Shown one piece after another: positions 1-7,892 of a stretch of DNA of 24,885 bases. Position 1 is the stretch's first letter. The number at the start of each line of letters is the position of its first letter. The DNA comes from an uncultured Collinsella sp. GTDB lineage: Bacteria > Actinomycetota > Coriobacteriia > Coriobacteriales > Coriobacteriaceae. Where the stretch lies: positions 1 through 24,885 of the forward strand of contig CAUFXK010000022.1 of assembly GCA_959596495.1 (NCBI GenBank). Reading direction: 5' to 3'. A program made the translations under genes and the position numbers. Under the pieces are notes generated by a model. The model was given only the letters and a program-made list of their open reading frames with translations, was not told where the DNA came from and searched no databases.

Positions 1-29
1 AGGCCCTCGCGGCCTAGTCGCTATTTAGG

Positions 30-49
30 GCGTCCAAGATTTGGGACGC
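30..49. other. Short inverted repeat at the left edge
   Basis: GCGTCC at 30-35 is complementary to GGACGC at 44-49 around an 8-nt loop. It lies just beyond the 3' end of the minus-strand gene that stops at 86. It could be part of that gene's terminator, but no T-run follows in the minus direction, so a function is not established. A second small repeat (AGGCC at 1-5, GGCCT at 11-15) lies at the window edge. Confidence 0.25.
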
Positions 50-85
50 AGTTCATTGTTTGCGGGGCGGGCCTTGCTGTTGCGG

Positions 86-1183
86 TTAGCGTTTCTTTCC
101 GCGGAAGAAGAAGCCGTGCAGCGAGGGCTTGAGTCCGCGGTTGGCGCGACGTTCCTCGATATGATCGTGGATCGAAGCGACGCGCTCGATGACCTCGTCG
201 GGAATCGGCACGTCGGGATTCATATTCTCGACCTGGCTGACCTCGGCGGCGGCGACCTGGTCGATAATGGGCACATCGTCGCGCGAGATGACAGGCGTGG
301 CGTCTTCCTTCATCTTGCGGTAGCGCTGCATCATGTCGGTCTGCAGCTGCTGGGCCGAAGGCGGCGTCCAAATGATGGCGTTGGCGCCGGCGGCGATGGT
401 CTCACGGATGCTCTCGGGCGTCTTGCCGCCCGGTGCGATGAGCGGCAGGTTGGGATAGTGCTCGCGCAGCTCGCGCAGGACCTGGGGCGTGTTCTTGCCG
501 GCCGCGATGTTGAGGATCTTGGCTCCGGCACGCACTTTGGCGTGAGCATCGTCGTCGCAACGTACGACCGTGGCGATGACGGGGATGTCGGCGATGTTGG
601 TGATGTGCTCGATCATTTCGGCGGTGGCGGGGGAGTTGACCACGCAGCCCGCCGCGCCCTGCATCTCTGAGACGGCTGCCATCTGTACGGAGCGCTTACC
701 GGTCGTAGTTCCGCCGCCCACGCCTACAAAGACCGGGCACTCGGCGACGGTCAACAGCGCCTGCGTAATGGCCGGCTGTGGCGTGAAGGGATAAACGGCA
801 AAGACGGCATCGGCGTTGGAGTTGCGGATGACCGCGACGTCGGTGGTGTAGATAAGCGATTTGATACGACGACCGAAGAGCGTAAAGCCGCTGGCTTCCT
901 CGATCTCGTCGGGCATTCGGAGGGCCGCCTTTCGCAGACGCCCGTCGATGGGCAGCGGCTCCATGGGGAGCAGTCCGTTGGGGGTCACGGCTACCTGGGG
1001 CTCGGTGAACTCGTCTGCGAGCTCGACCTCGGAAAAATCGACCGACGCGACGATGTCCTCGTGAACCTCGGCGGGAACATCGATGGGGGCTTGGTCGTTT
1101 GCCGTGACCGGCGTGTCGAAGGAGCTGGTGCCGACAAAGGCGTCGACGCGCTCGTTTAGGTCGTTGAGGGTATCCATGGACAC
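86..1183 (-). CDS. Conserved TIM-barrel protein of unknown function, with extensions at both ends
   Basis: A 365-residue protein. The central part (about residues 95-290) resembles a family found in Firmicutes and Coriobacteriia that is often labelled only 'hydrolase'. It has FGRRIKSLIYTTDVA at about 103-117, YPFTPQP at 131-137, the glycine-rich GVGGGTTTGKRSVQ at 154-167, and alternating beta/alpha segments ending in APGGKTPESIRETIAAGA (about 250-267) and a TPPS loop (273-276). The pattern suits a (beta/alpha)8 barrel with phosphate-binding glycine loops, but I cannot name a substrate. The acidic N-terminal 90 residues and the basic C-terminal 60 residues lie outside the core. Two starts are possible: GTG at 1183 or ATG at 1177, and neither has a strong Shine-Dalgarno. 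It appears monocistronic. The call is an inference from remembered family patterns. Confidence 0.8.
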   Translation of the reverse strand: MSMDTLNDLNERVDAFVGTSSFDTPVTANDQAPIDVPAEVHEDIVASVDFSEVELADEFTEPQVAVTPNGLLPMEPLPIDGRLRKAALRMPDEIEEASGFTLFGRRIKSLIYTTDVAVIRNSNADAVFAVYPFTPQPAITQALLTVAECPVFVGVGGGTTTGKRSVQMAAVSEMQGAAGCVVNSPATAEMIEHITNIADIPVIATVVRCDDDAHAKVRAGAKILNIAAGKNTPQVLRELREHYPNLPLIAPGGKTPESIRETIAAGANAIIWTPPSAQQLQTDMMQRYRKMKEDATPVISRDDVPIIDQVAAAEVSQVENMNPDVPIPDEVIERVASIHDHIEERRANRGLKPSLHGFFFRGKKR

Positions 1184-1368
1184 TCGATTCTATGCGATGG
1201 TGGTCGGCAGGGTGCCGGCAGCGCTGTGCTTGCTAAATCGTTTGACGAGTTGATTTTTCCCCGCCGTGCCATCCGTTAGACCGAAGGGCCGGCGAACGTG
1301 AAGGAGCTGTGGTGGCGGGTATTGAGGTGCTATCTTGAAAGTCCCGTTTAAAAGAGAGGTGACGCGGA

Positions 1369-1539
1369 ATGGAATTCACAGCAATGTTGGGCTCGATTGG
1401 CCTGTGTGTGGGCGCAATCGTAGCCGCCGCGGTCATCTACTTGGTGGTTACGGCCATTAAAGGCAAAAGAGCCGAGCGCAAGGAACGCGAGACACTTAAG
1501 CAGCACCGTGACCAGCAGGACAAGCGCGCACAGAGATAG
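1369..1539 (+). CDS. Small single-pass membrane protein, hypothetical (56 aa)
   Basis: ATG at 1369 is preceded by GAGAGGTG at 1354-1361, a good ribosome binding site at normal spacing. The frame gives a hydrophobic segment over about residues 6-29 (rich in G, A, V, I, L). A strongly charged tail of K, R, E and Q follows (about 30-56), which would be cytoplasmic by the positive-inside rule. The layout is typical of small membrane peptides. I recognise no family and propose no function. It converges on the RNA methyltransferase gene, with only 24 nt between the two stop codons. Confidence 0.6.
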   Translation: MEFTAMLGSIGLCVGAIVAAAVIYLVVTAIKGKRAERKERETLKQHRDQQDKRAQR

Positions 1540-1563
1540 TTTGTTGAGTTTTGAATCCGTGCG

Positions 1564-2667
1564 CTAGCTGCGTTTTCGGATCAGGGCGATGTAGAAGCCC
1601 TCAAAGTCGCGGCTGGGCGGAATGGTCAGCGTACCGGGCATACCGTTGGCGACGGATGAGACGTGGCCGGCGGCGATGGCTTCGGTGAGGGCGTTGCTCT
1701 CGATGCGCGGCTCTTCGCCAGCTTCCTGAGCGCGGCGTGCTTCGCTTTCGCTCGGCGTGCCATCGAGGGGGATAAGCTCGCAGTCCATGTGCTTGTCGAG
1801 GGCCTCTTGCAGGGCGTCCTCGTTTTCCTGCGGCAAGATCGAACAAGTCGAATAGACGAGCGTGCCGCCCGGTTTGAGGGCTCCCATGGCGCGGTCCAGA
1901 AGTGCTCGCTGCGAGCGGGCGCACTTGCCGAGCAACTGCTCGGTGAGGCCGCGCAGACTCTTCTCGTTGCCGCTGATGACGGTGCCCGTGCCGGTGCAGG
2001 GAGCGTCGAGCAGGATACGGTCAAAGCGGAAGAACTCGTCGAGCTCGCGTGCGTCAATACGCATGACGGGCACGTTTTTGGCGCCCTGGCGGTGGAGGTT
2101 AGCTTCGAGCTTCTCGGCGCGGGGAATGCTCATCTCGCAGGCCGTGAGGTGTGCCTGGCCCTGGGTGAGGGCGGCGATCTGCGTCGTCTTGCCACCGGGG
2201 GCCGCGCACATGTCCAGGATGTCCTCGCCGGCCTGAGCGCCCAACACCAAAGGCGGCATCATGGACGACAGGCTTTGCAAGTAGATCTTGCCGTCGCGGT
2301 AGATGTCGAGGTCCCACAGATCGGAAACCTGCGCCTCGGGCAGGATGAAGGCGTCCGGATACCAGGTAACGGTTTGGTGCGCGATGCCGGCCTCGTCGAG
2401 TGCGGCGGCGATGTCCTCGGCGGTCGCCTTGAGCGTGTTGGCGCGCAGCGTGACCGGGCGTGTGGCAGCGGCGCCGAAGCCCTCGATCATGAGCTCGGCA
2501 TCGGCGGGGGCATAGGCGCCGGCGACCGTGTCGACCATAAAGCGCGGCAGGTCGGCGGCGGAGTGTTGGGCGGCAAGCTGGTCGGAAAGCTCGGTAGCAG
2601 CAAACTGCCTGAGCTTGAGCTCGGCCTTGACCTGCTTTTTCTGCTTACGACGACGCGGCTTAGACAT
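1564..2667 (-). CDS. RsmB/NOP-family SAM-dependent RNA (cytosine-5) methyltransferase
   Basis: A 367-residue protein with the NOL1/NOP2/Sun signature. The SAM-binding motif I is DMCAAPGGKT (152-161). Motif IV is DAPCTGTG (221-228), with the conserved release cysteine Cys224. Motif VI is STCS (273-276), with the expected nucleophile Cys275, followed by the conserved QENE. This family forms 5-methylcytosine in rRNA or tRNA through a covalent Cys adduct. The N-terminal lysine/arginine-rich stretch (1-20) probably contacts RNA. The N-terminal domain is short and lacks the NusB-like region of RsmB, and there is no long C-terminal PUA-like domain as in RsmF, so the target base cannot be assigned. 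ATG at 2667 is preceded on the minus strand by a GGAAGGAAAG ribosome binding site. It ends 24 nt from the convergent small ORF and starts 37 nt from the stop of the upstream MetRS-like gene, so the two may be co-transcribed. Confidence 0.93.
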   Translation of the reverse strand: MSKPRRRKQKKQVKAELKLRQFAATELSDQLAAQHSAADLPRFMVDTVAGAYAPADAELMIEGFGAAATRPVTLRANTLKATAEDIAAALDEAGIAHQTVTWYPDAFILPEAQVSDLWDLDIYRDGKIYLQSLSSMMPPLVLGAQAGEDILDMCAAPGGKTTQIAALTQGQAHLTACEMSIPRAEKLEANLHRQGAKNVPVMRIDARELDEFFRFDRILLDAPCTGTGTVISGNEKSLRGLTEQLLGKCARSQRALLDRAMGALKPGGTLVYSTCSILPQENEDALQEALDKHMDCELIPLDGTPSESEARRAQEAGEEPRIESNALTEAIAAGHVSSVANGMPGTLTIPPSRDFEGFYIALIRKRS

Positions 2668-2704
2668 CCGTCTTTCCTTCCCATTCCATTACATGTCGAG
2701 TGCT

Positions 2705-4855
2705 TTAGTACTGGCTCTCGTGCTTGCTAAAGAAGTCGAAGCGCGGGGGCAGCGGCTTCACGCGGTGCTCGCCGGGCTTCTCGCCCAGGCTCTCCACAAA
2801 CTCATCCGTGGAGGCAAAGATGTTATCCCAGCTAAAGAAGGCGACCGGGTCGATGTCGAAGTACTCGCAGATGAGCTCGCAGCCGGCTGGGACGATGCCG
2901 TGCATGAGTACGGTCGCCACACGCAGCTCGGTAAAGGCGTCGACCAGGGCCTGCTTCATGGCGGCGTAGGCTGGCTCGCCCTCGAGCTTGTTGGCGGCCT
3001 TGGAGGCATCGCTCCAGCGCTTGTTGGCGGCGCGCAGGTAATCGTCGCACACGGCGAGCGCGCGGTGCGTCTCGAACTTGTACATGGCCTGCTCAAACGC
3101 AAGGGCGGCCTGCTCGGCAGCCTCGACCACAGCGGAAGAGGCGGCGCCGGCCGGAATGCAACCGTTGCGATAGGGGCTCTCGTCGCCCTCCTTGACGGCG
3201 ACGCCGTAGAAGCAGCTGCGGGCCAGGCGGTTGAACACGCCGGTCAAAAGGGCGCTCTCCTTAAGGGCTGGATCGATAACGCGCTTGTCGTCGCAGGCGC
3301 GCACCTCGTTGCCGTCCTTGTCCTTGCCGGTCACGCGCGTGTCATATGCCTTGGGGCTAAAGCTCACCGGCTTCTCGGACAGGCCGAGCGACAGCCAGTG
3401 CGCGCGCATCTGCTCGCAGGTGTAGTGGTTGAGCAGGTCGTCTGCCGGCGGGGGAGGCGTCTGCGAGGACGAGCTGGCCTTTTTGCCCATGTAGAGCAGG
3501 TGATAACAGGCGCTGACGGTGCTCTGCGTAAGGTCCCAACCCAGGGCCTCCCACATGGCGGTCTGCGCGATGCAGTAGAAGTAGATGTTGTCCTGACCGA
3601 TGAACTGGTAGATCTGCGCGTCGTCCGAGCACCACCAGTCGCGCCAGTCGAGTGAGCTGTGCTGATAGGTGGGCGCGGGGACCTGCGTGGAATCGGCGGC
3701 GGGCTCGCCCATGAGGGCGGCGTCCTGGGCGGCGACGCCCTCGGTTACGCCGGCGGCGCGGGCATCGCGTGCGAGTACGGTGCGGGTGTAGCTGATGGGC
3801 GCCCACAGGCTCTCGGGCCAGCACCAGCAGGTGACGTCGTTCACGCCGTCGACTTCGGGCACCGGAACGCCCCAGTCGATGTTACCGGTGATGCGGAAGG
3901 GCACGAGCGCCTTGCCGCTGCGGAAGCGCACGCCGCCGTTGGCGAGCACCGCGTGGGCGTCGTCGCGCTCCTTCCAGCTGGGGAAGGTGACGGTAAAGCT
4001 GCTCTTGTTGCCCTCGGGCTCCAGCACGGTGTGCTCGGGTAGCTGGTCCTCGACGGCGTCGAAGGCCTCGCGGAACTTGTTCTGAATATAGAGCTGTGCC
4101 GGCAGCAGCCACTCCTCCATGGTCTTGGAGACCACGGAGCGAACCTGCGGGTTCTGGGCGAGCTTGGCGGTGTAGGTCTTCATAAAGTCGAGGTAGGCCG
4201 GCAGGTCGAAGTAGAGGTTGTCGACCGGGCGCAGCTCGGGCACCTCGCCGGTGAGCTGGCTCTTGGGAGCGATGAGCTCCTCGGGCTCAAACTGGTGACC
4301 CAGGTCGCACTCGTCGGCGTACGCCTTCTCGGACTTGCAGCCCTGAATGGGGCAGCGGCCGATCACCTGACGGCCGTTGAGGAACGTGCCGGCCTTGGCA
4401 TCGTAGAACTGCAGCGTGGAGCGCTTGGAGATGGTGCCCTGCTCGTGCAGGCGCTCGATAATCTCGGCGGTCACCTCGTTGTGAATCTGCGCAGCCGGCT
4501 CAAGGCCCGAGCCGCCGTAGATATCGCAGCTGATGTTGTAGTTGTTGAGGGTCGCGGCCTGGCGGGAGTGATTGGACTCGACATACTCGCCGATGGACTT
4601 GTCGTAGCCCTCGTTCTCCTTGAGCTTGCGGTAGCTCTCCATGATGGGCGAGCCGTAGCAGTCGGTGCCCGAGGTGAAGATGACGTTCTCGCGGCCCAGA
4701 CGGTCGCGCAGGAAGCGGGCGAAGAAGTCGGCCGGGACAAAGACGCCGCCAACGTGGCCAAAGTGAAGGCCCTTGTTGCCGTAGGGCTCGCCGGCGGTAA
4801 CGATGGCGCGGCGAGGCCAGCTGGGACGGTCGTTCATGGAGTATTTGGATGCCAT
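2705..4855 (-). CDS. Divergent methionyl-tRNA-synthetase-like class I tRNA ligase
   Basis: A 716-residue class I aminoacyl-tRNA synthetase-like protein. The catalytic core is MetRS-like: TAGEPYGNKGLHFGH (20-34) carries the HIGH-type motif HFGH (31-34), followed by SGTDCYGSP (62-70, equivalent to GTDEHG), GNIDWGVPVP (324-333) and GQDNIYFY (420-427). A CPIQGC...C..GH cluster (168-187) matches the zinc knuckle of MetRS. The KMSKS position reads KKASSSS (458-464) and runs into a proline-rich stretch, so the second lysine is missing. About 60 residues (257-320) are inserted before the WGVPVP strand. The C-terminal helical region (about 530-680) fits an anticodon-binding bundle. The start at 4855 is chosen because AAGGAG lies 4 nt upstream on the minus strand and the MetRS homology begins here. 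An in-frame upstream extension to 4948 has no support. It may be a paralogue rather than the housekeeping MetRS, and the amino acid specificity is uncertain. Confidence 0.88.
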   Translation of the reverse strand: MASKYSMNDRPSWPRRAIVTAGEPYGNKGLHFGHVGGVFVPADFFARFLRDRLGRENVIFTSGTDCYGSPIMESYRKLKENEGYDKSIGEYVESNHSRQAATLNNYNISCDIYGGSGLEPAAQIHNEVTAEIIERLHEQGTISKRSTLQFYDAKAGTFLNGRQVIGRCPIQGCKSEKAYADECDLGHQFEPEELIAPKSQLTGEVPELRPVDNLYFDLPAYLDFMKTYTAKLAQNPQVRSVVSKTMEEWLLPAQLYIQNKFREAFDAVEDQLPEHTVLEPEGNKSSFTVTFPSWKERDDAHAVLANGGVRFRSGKALVPFRITGNIDWGVPVPEVDGVNDVTCWCWPESLWAPISYTRTVLARDARAAGVTEGVAAQDAALMGEPAADSTQVPAPTYQHSSLDWRDWWCSDDAQIYQFIGQDNIYFYCIAQTAMWEALGWDLTQSTVSACYHLLYMGKKASSSSQTPPPPADDLLNHYTCEQMRAHWLSLGLSEKPVSFSPKAYDTRVTGKDKDGNEVRACDDKRVIDPALKESALLTGVFNRLARSCFYGVAVKEGDESPYRNGCIPAGAASSAVVEAAEQAALAFEQAMYKFETHRALAVCDDYLRAANKRWSDASKAANKLEGEPAYAAMKQALVDAFTELRVATVLMHGIVPAGCELICEYFDIDPVAFFSWDNIFASTDEFVESLGEKPGEHRVKPLPPRFDFFSKHESQY

Positions 4856-4987
4856 GGGACTCCTTCGCATATGGTGAGAGCGCGGCCGGGCGCAAGGCCT
4901 GACGACGCGGTGGTCAATTCGTGCATATCGTTCGACATTATCGCACATGCGGACGGGTACGTGGCAGGGGCGTTATCCTAAGATGCT

Positions 4988-5556
4988 ATGAATGAGATTT
5001 CCAACATACATGCGTTTGAGGACGAGGATTTTCTGCACGCCTGCTTTGTGTGGGGGATGGCCGTGCTTGTGGTGTTTGCCGTGTGCCTGGTGCCGGTGTT
5101 TATGCTGCTGGGCGGGCCTGTGGACTTGGATGTGGCGGACGCGGGCGGCTGGACGGCGGTTTTGGGCTGGATAGTCGGCTTGGCTGCGGTTTCGGCGGCG
5201 TCATTTGCCGTGCATGAGCTGGTGCACGGTGTGTTTTTTAAGCTGCTGGCGCCTGCGGGCACGCGGGTGACCTTTGGGGCAAATCTCGAAACCTGCATGA
5301 TTTACGCCTGCGCCGAAGGCGTGGTGTATTCGCGCCGGCGGTACATGGCGGTTTGCCTGGCGCCGACGGTTGTTGTGACGACAGCGTTTGCCCTGGGGTT
5401 TGCGTTTTCGGGCTATCCGCTGATGTGCTACCTGGCGGCCGGCTTGCATTTGTCGGGCTGTGTGGGGACTGGTATTACGTGCGGACCATCCTGCGCGACC
5501 GCCGCATTGTCGCCTGCGAGGACACGTCCTTTGGCGTCCGCTTTTTCGCAAGGTAG
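4988..5556 (+). pseudogene. DUF3267-type membrane metalloprotease-like gene, frameshifted
   Basis: The reading frame from ATG 4988 encodes a DUF3267-like membrane protein. It has a transmembrane segment at about 20-41, a second at about 56-75 leading into HELVH (76-80, an HExxH zinc-protease-like motif in the membrane), and hydrophobic segments at about 120-158. After Gly160 the frame becomes low-complexity and ends at 5569. The neighbouring frame continues the family C-terminus (DWYYVRTILRD, then ...FFAR) to a TAG at 5554-5556. Adding one G to the GGGG run at 5464-5467 joins the two halves into a protein of about 189 residues. The gene is therefore disrupted by a one-base deletion, is phase-variable, or contains a sequencing error. 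The ribosome binding site is weak. It is transcribed divergently from the MetRS-like gene. Without the missing base the C-terminal part of the domain is lost. Confidence 0.75.
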
Positions 5557-5565
5557 TCTTTTGGG

Positions 5566-5641
5566 ATGATTTTTCTGGGACGGGGATTAAAAAATCATTA
5601 GGTACGCAATGATTTTTTAATCCCCGTCCCAGAAAAATCAT
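5566..5641. repeat. Perfect 34-bp inverted repeat with 8-nt loop
   Basis: The arm at 5566-5599 is the exact reverse complement of 5608-5641, with the loop AGGTACGC at 5600-5607. Each arm combines an AT-rich outer part, a CTGGGACGGGGATT core and an A/T-rich inner end. It sits between the frameshifted DUF3267 gene and the queH ribosome binding site. As RNA it would form a very long hairpin. It lacks the U-tract of a standard terminator, although the arms contain T-runs. The sequence is unrelated to the other palindromes in the window, so it is probably a member of a different dispersed repeat family. Confidence 0.9.
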
Positions 5642-5660
5642 TGTGGGAGAGGAGATGTCC

Positions 5661-6236
5661 ATGAAGCCGTTGTTGTTGCACGCTTGCTGTGCGCCGTGCT
5701 CGCTTGAGCCGGTTCGCCTGCTGCGCGAGGAGGGGTTTGAACCCACAATTTGCTGGACTAATCCCAATATCCAGCCGCGCGATGAATGGCGGCGGCGTTT
5801 GGACGAGCTGCGCCGGTGGTGTGCCGATGGCGACATCGAGCTTATCGAGGTGGGGGAGGACCGCGAGCGCTGGGAGGCCGGCGTGGCCCCGCTGGGCGCC
5901 GATCGACCTCGTCGCTGTCGCGCGTGCTATGCCCTGCGTCTGGCCGAGGCGTGTCGTGTGGCCCAGGAGCGTGGGTTTGAGTTTGTGGGTACGACGCTCG
6001 CCGTCTCGCCGTATCAGTTGTTCGAAACCTGCAATGATGTGTTGGAGCGTCTGGCTGCCGCCCGCGGTCTCACTCCGGTCATTCGCGATTTTCGCCCGTA
6101 TTACCCCGAGGCCACGCGTCGTTCGCGTGAGCTTGGCATGTATCGGCAGAACTACTGTGGTTGCCGCTTCTCGGCCGTCGAGGCGGCCATGGACCGCGCC
6201 CGCATCCGCGACGAGCGCAAAGCGTCCAAAAAGTAG
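5661..6236 (+). CDS. queH: Epoxyqueuosine reductase QueH
   Basis: A 191-residue protein of the QueH (former DUF208) family. This family reduces epoxyqueuosine to queuosine in tRNA, the final step of the pathway, and is not homologous to the cobalamin-dependent QueG. Diagnostic cysteines are present: HACCAPC (7-13, with the adjacent Cys9 and Cys10), CRAC (86-89) and YCGC (165-168) inside the characteristic YRQNYCGC block, as expected for iron-sulfur/iron binding. The SPYQ segment (116-119) is also typical. ATG at 5661 is chosen because AGGAG at 5650-5654 sits 6 nt upstream. ATG 5655 abuts that site, and a GTG at 5643 would include the site itself. queA follows 64 nt downstream in the same orientation, so the pair is probably an operon. 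Confidence 0.95.
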   Translation: MKPLLLHACCAPCSLEPVRLLREEGFEPTICWTNPNIQPRDEWRRRLDELRRWCADGDIELIEVGEDRERWEAGVAPLGADRPRRCRACYALRLAEACRVAQERGFEFVGTTLAVSPYQLFETCNDVLERLAAARGLTPVIRDFRPYYPEATRRSRELGMYRQNYCGCRFSAVEAAMDRARIRDERKASKK

Positions 6237-6300
6237 TCCTTTTGGGCTGGCAGCCTGCTAGGATGTAGAGCGGACTTTAACTATATAAGGAGTATCCGAC

Positions 6301-7518
6301 GTGTCTATGCGTACCGATGATTTTGACTATAACCTGCCTGAAGAGCTCATTGCCCAGGCGCCTGCCGAGCCGCGCGACTCCTGCCGCCTGCTGGTGGTGG
6401 ATCGCAAAGGCTCCCAGGCGGGAATGCCGCTGGAGCATGGCGGCACCGTCGAGCACCGCATCTTCCGCGACATCATCGACTATATCGAGCCGGGCGATGT
6501 GCTCGTCATCAACAAGACGCGCGTGATGCCGGCCCGCCTGATCGGTCGCAAGGCCGGCTCGGGCGGCGTGGTCGAGACGCTGCTGCTCAAGCGCCGCGAG
6601 GATATTGACCCGCTGGGCCATGTTTGGGAGTGTCTGGTCAAGCCGGGCAAGCGCCTGAAGCCCGGTGCTCAGATTGAGTATCGCGCCGGTGGCGCCCATG
6701 CGCCCGAGGGGGCTCCCGTGGTGCTGACGGCCGAGGTCATCGACTTTGTCACCGATAGCCGCGGTGGCCGTTTGGTGCGCTTTGAGCCGGCCGGTTGCAA
6801 TGCCGCCGGCGACCCGCGCACGCTCGACGAGGCCATCCATGCGGCCGGTCACGTGCCGCTGCCGCCCTACATTACCGATTACGAGGGCGATCCCGAGAAG
6901 TACCAGACCGTCTACGCCATGAAGGAGGAGCACTCGGCTGCCGCTCCTACGGCGGGCCTGCACTTTACGCCCGAGCTTATGGCCGCTATCGAGGCCAAGG
7001 GTGCGAAGTTTGCTGCCGTCGAGCTCGAGGTGGGCATCGACACCTTCCGCTTGGTTGAGGAGGACGACCCTACGCAGCACGTCATGCACACCGAGCGCTA
7101 CCACGTGTCGCAGGAAGTTGTCGACGCCGTGCATAAGGCGAAGGCCGAGGGGCACCGCGTAATCGCCGTCGGCACCACCGCAGTGCGTTCGCTCGAGAGT
7201 GCGTTCGATGCGGAGGCGCCGGTGTCCGATCCGGCTGTGACGGCGCGCTATTTTGAGGGCCGCGAGGACGGCGCTGACACGCTCGGCCGCGGTGACATCG
7301 TGGTGCACGAGAACGCGACAACGCAGCTCTACCTCATGCCCGGCTCGACCTATCACGTGGTCGACGCTCTGATCACGAACTTCCATGTACCGCGCTCCAC
7401 GCTCATGATGCTCGTGAGCGCACTTGCCACCCGCGACCAGATCATGGATGCCTACGCTGCTGCTATCGAAGAGCGTTACCGCTTCTTCAGCTTTGGCGAC
7501 GCCATGCTCATTTGTTAG
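6301..7518 (+). CDS. queA: S-adenosylmethionine:tRNA ribosyltransferase-isomerase QueA
   Basis: A 405-residue QueA. It transfers and isomerises the ribosyl part of SAM onto 7-aminomethyl-7-deazaguanine in tRNA to give epoxyqueuosine, the substrate of the upstream queH product. Family hallmarks are NKTRVMPARL (71-80), AAPTAGLHFT (214-223), ELEVGIDTFR (241-250) and a C-terminal ITNFH.PRSTLMMLVSA block. The length is slightly above the usual 340-360 because of small insertions (for example about 127-140 and 162-172). GTG at 6301 is preferred over the ATG at 6307 because AAGGAG at 6287-6292 lies 8 nt upstream of the GTG. The stop codon TAG at 7516-7518 overlaps the first base of a hairpin that begins a structured repeat, which may serve as its transcription terminator. 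Confidence 0.97.
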   Translation: MSMRTDDFDYNLPEELIAQAPAEPRDSCRLLVVDRKGSQAGMPLEHGGTVEHRIFRDIIDYIEPGDVLVINKTRVMPARLIGRKAGSGGVVETLLLKRREDIDPLGHVWECLVKPGKRLKPGAQIEYRAGGAHAPEGAPVVLTAEVIDFVTDSRGGRLVRFEPAGCNAAGDPRTLDEAIHAAGHVPLPPYITDYEGDPEKYQTVYAMKEEHSAAAPTAGLHFTPELMAAIEAKGAKFAAVELEVGIDTFRLVEEDDPTQHVMHTERYHVSQEVVDAVHKAKAEGHRVIAVGTTAVRSLESAFDAEAPVSDPAVTARYFEGREDGADTLGRGDIVVHENATTQLYLMPGSTYHVVDALITNFHVPRSTLMMLVSALATRDQIMDAYAAAIEERYRFFSFGDAMLIC

Positions 7519-7609
7519 TTACGCGGTTCTACGAACCGCGTAACTGCTCGACGCTGCAAACGCCCCTAAGCGGCAATCTGACGTTCAATCGTCGGGCATG
7601 ACCTTTGTA
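7518..7609 (+). repeat. Structured repeat family B, 5' partial copy (B1)
   Basis: A 12-bp hairpin, GTTACGCGGTTC (7518-7529) with GAACCGCGTAAC (7533-7544), is followed by the family linker ACGCTGCAAA and by GCGGCAATCTGACGTTCAA. It then contains the start of the GGGCATGACC hairpin arm and stops. The 3' half is missing, and a complete copy begins immediately at 7610. It overlaps the last base of queA. It looks like a tandem partial duplication or a copy truncated by its neighbour. Confidence 0.75.
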
Positions 7610-7788
7610 GTTACGCGGTTTTACCAAACCGCGTAACCGGTTGACGCTGCAAACCCGCCAGAGCGGCAATCTGCCTTTCAACTTCGGCGGCATGACCAGA
7701 AGGTCAATGCCGCCTTGTTTCAAGGCACCTTGCTCGCTCTGGTGGGTTTTCGCTGTCGGTGCCAAAACACCGGCGTTGCCTTGGCTGT
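7610..7788 (+). repeat. Structured repeat family B, full copy (B2)
   Basis: The order of helices is as follows. Hairpin P1 is 7610-7621 with 7626-7637. Long-range stem P2 is 7651-7665 with 7735-7749, plus 7666-7669 with 7730-7733, leaving T7734 bulged. Inner stem P3 is GCCTT 7673-7677 with AAGGC 7722-7726. Hairpin P4 is 7686-7697 with 7702-7714, followed by TTGTTT like an intrinsic terminator. Small hairpin P5 is CGGTG 7757-7761 with CACCG 7768-7772. The same architecture appears at 10861-10995 with different stem sequences. It probably ends queA transcripts, but it is more elaborate than a terminator. An RNA function is possible and unproven. Confidence 0.8.
7686..7720 (+). terminator. Intrinsic-terminator-like hairpin (P4 of repeat B2)
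   Basis: GGCGGCATGACC (7686-7697) pairs with GGTCAATGCCGCC (7702-7714) around the loop AGAA, followed by TTGTTT. It lies 167 nt after the queA stop on the same strand, so it is a plausible queA terminator embedded in the repeat. Confidence 0.5.
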
Positions 7789-7794
7789 CAATGT

Positions 7795-7841
7795 GGCACT
7801 TGGGGACGTTCCTTTTGTGCCGGCACCTGGGGACGTTCCTT
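7795..7841. repeat. Tandem 20-nt direct repeat
   Basis: GGCACTTGGGGACGTTCCTT at 7795-7814 is repeated as GGCACCTGGGGACGTTCCTT at 7822-7841. There is one mismatch and the repeat period is 27 nt. GGCAC of the first unit can pair with GTGCC at 7817-7821. It is intergenic, between repeat B2 and palindrome A1, and no gene is visible in it. It resembles repeat debris of the kind common between Coriobacteriia genes. Confidence 0.7.
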
Positions 7842-7892
7842 ATGTCAAGAGATTGGTACAAGAGGGATAGGTTGCCTTGCATCAATCTAATA

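Noticed and set aside
7795..7841. CRISPR array
   Set aside because: Only two repeat units with a 7-nt gap; no spacers of uniform length and no cas genes in the window.
7529..7885. Minus-strand open frame through the repeats after queA
   Set aside because: Its residues come from repeat-family B sequence. The similar peptide-like pieces near 10870-11085 arise from the same DNA repeat, and helix covariation explains the conservation better than coding.
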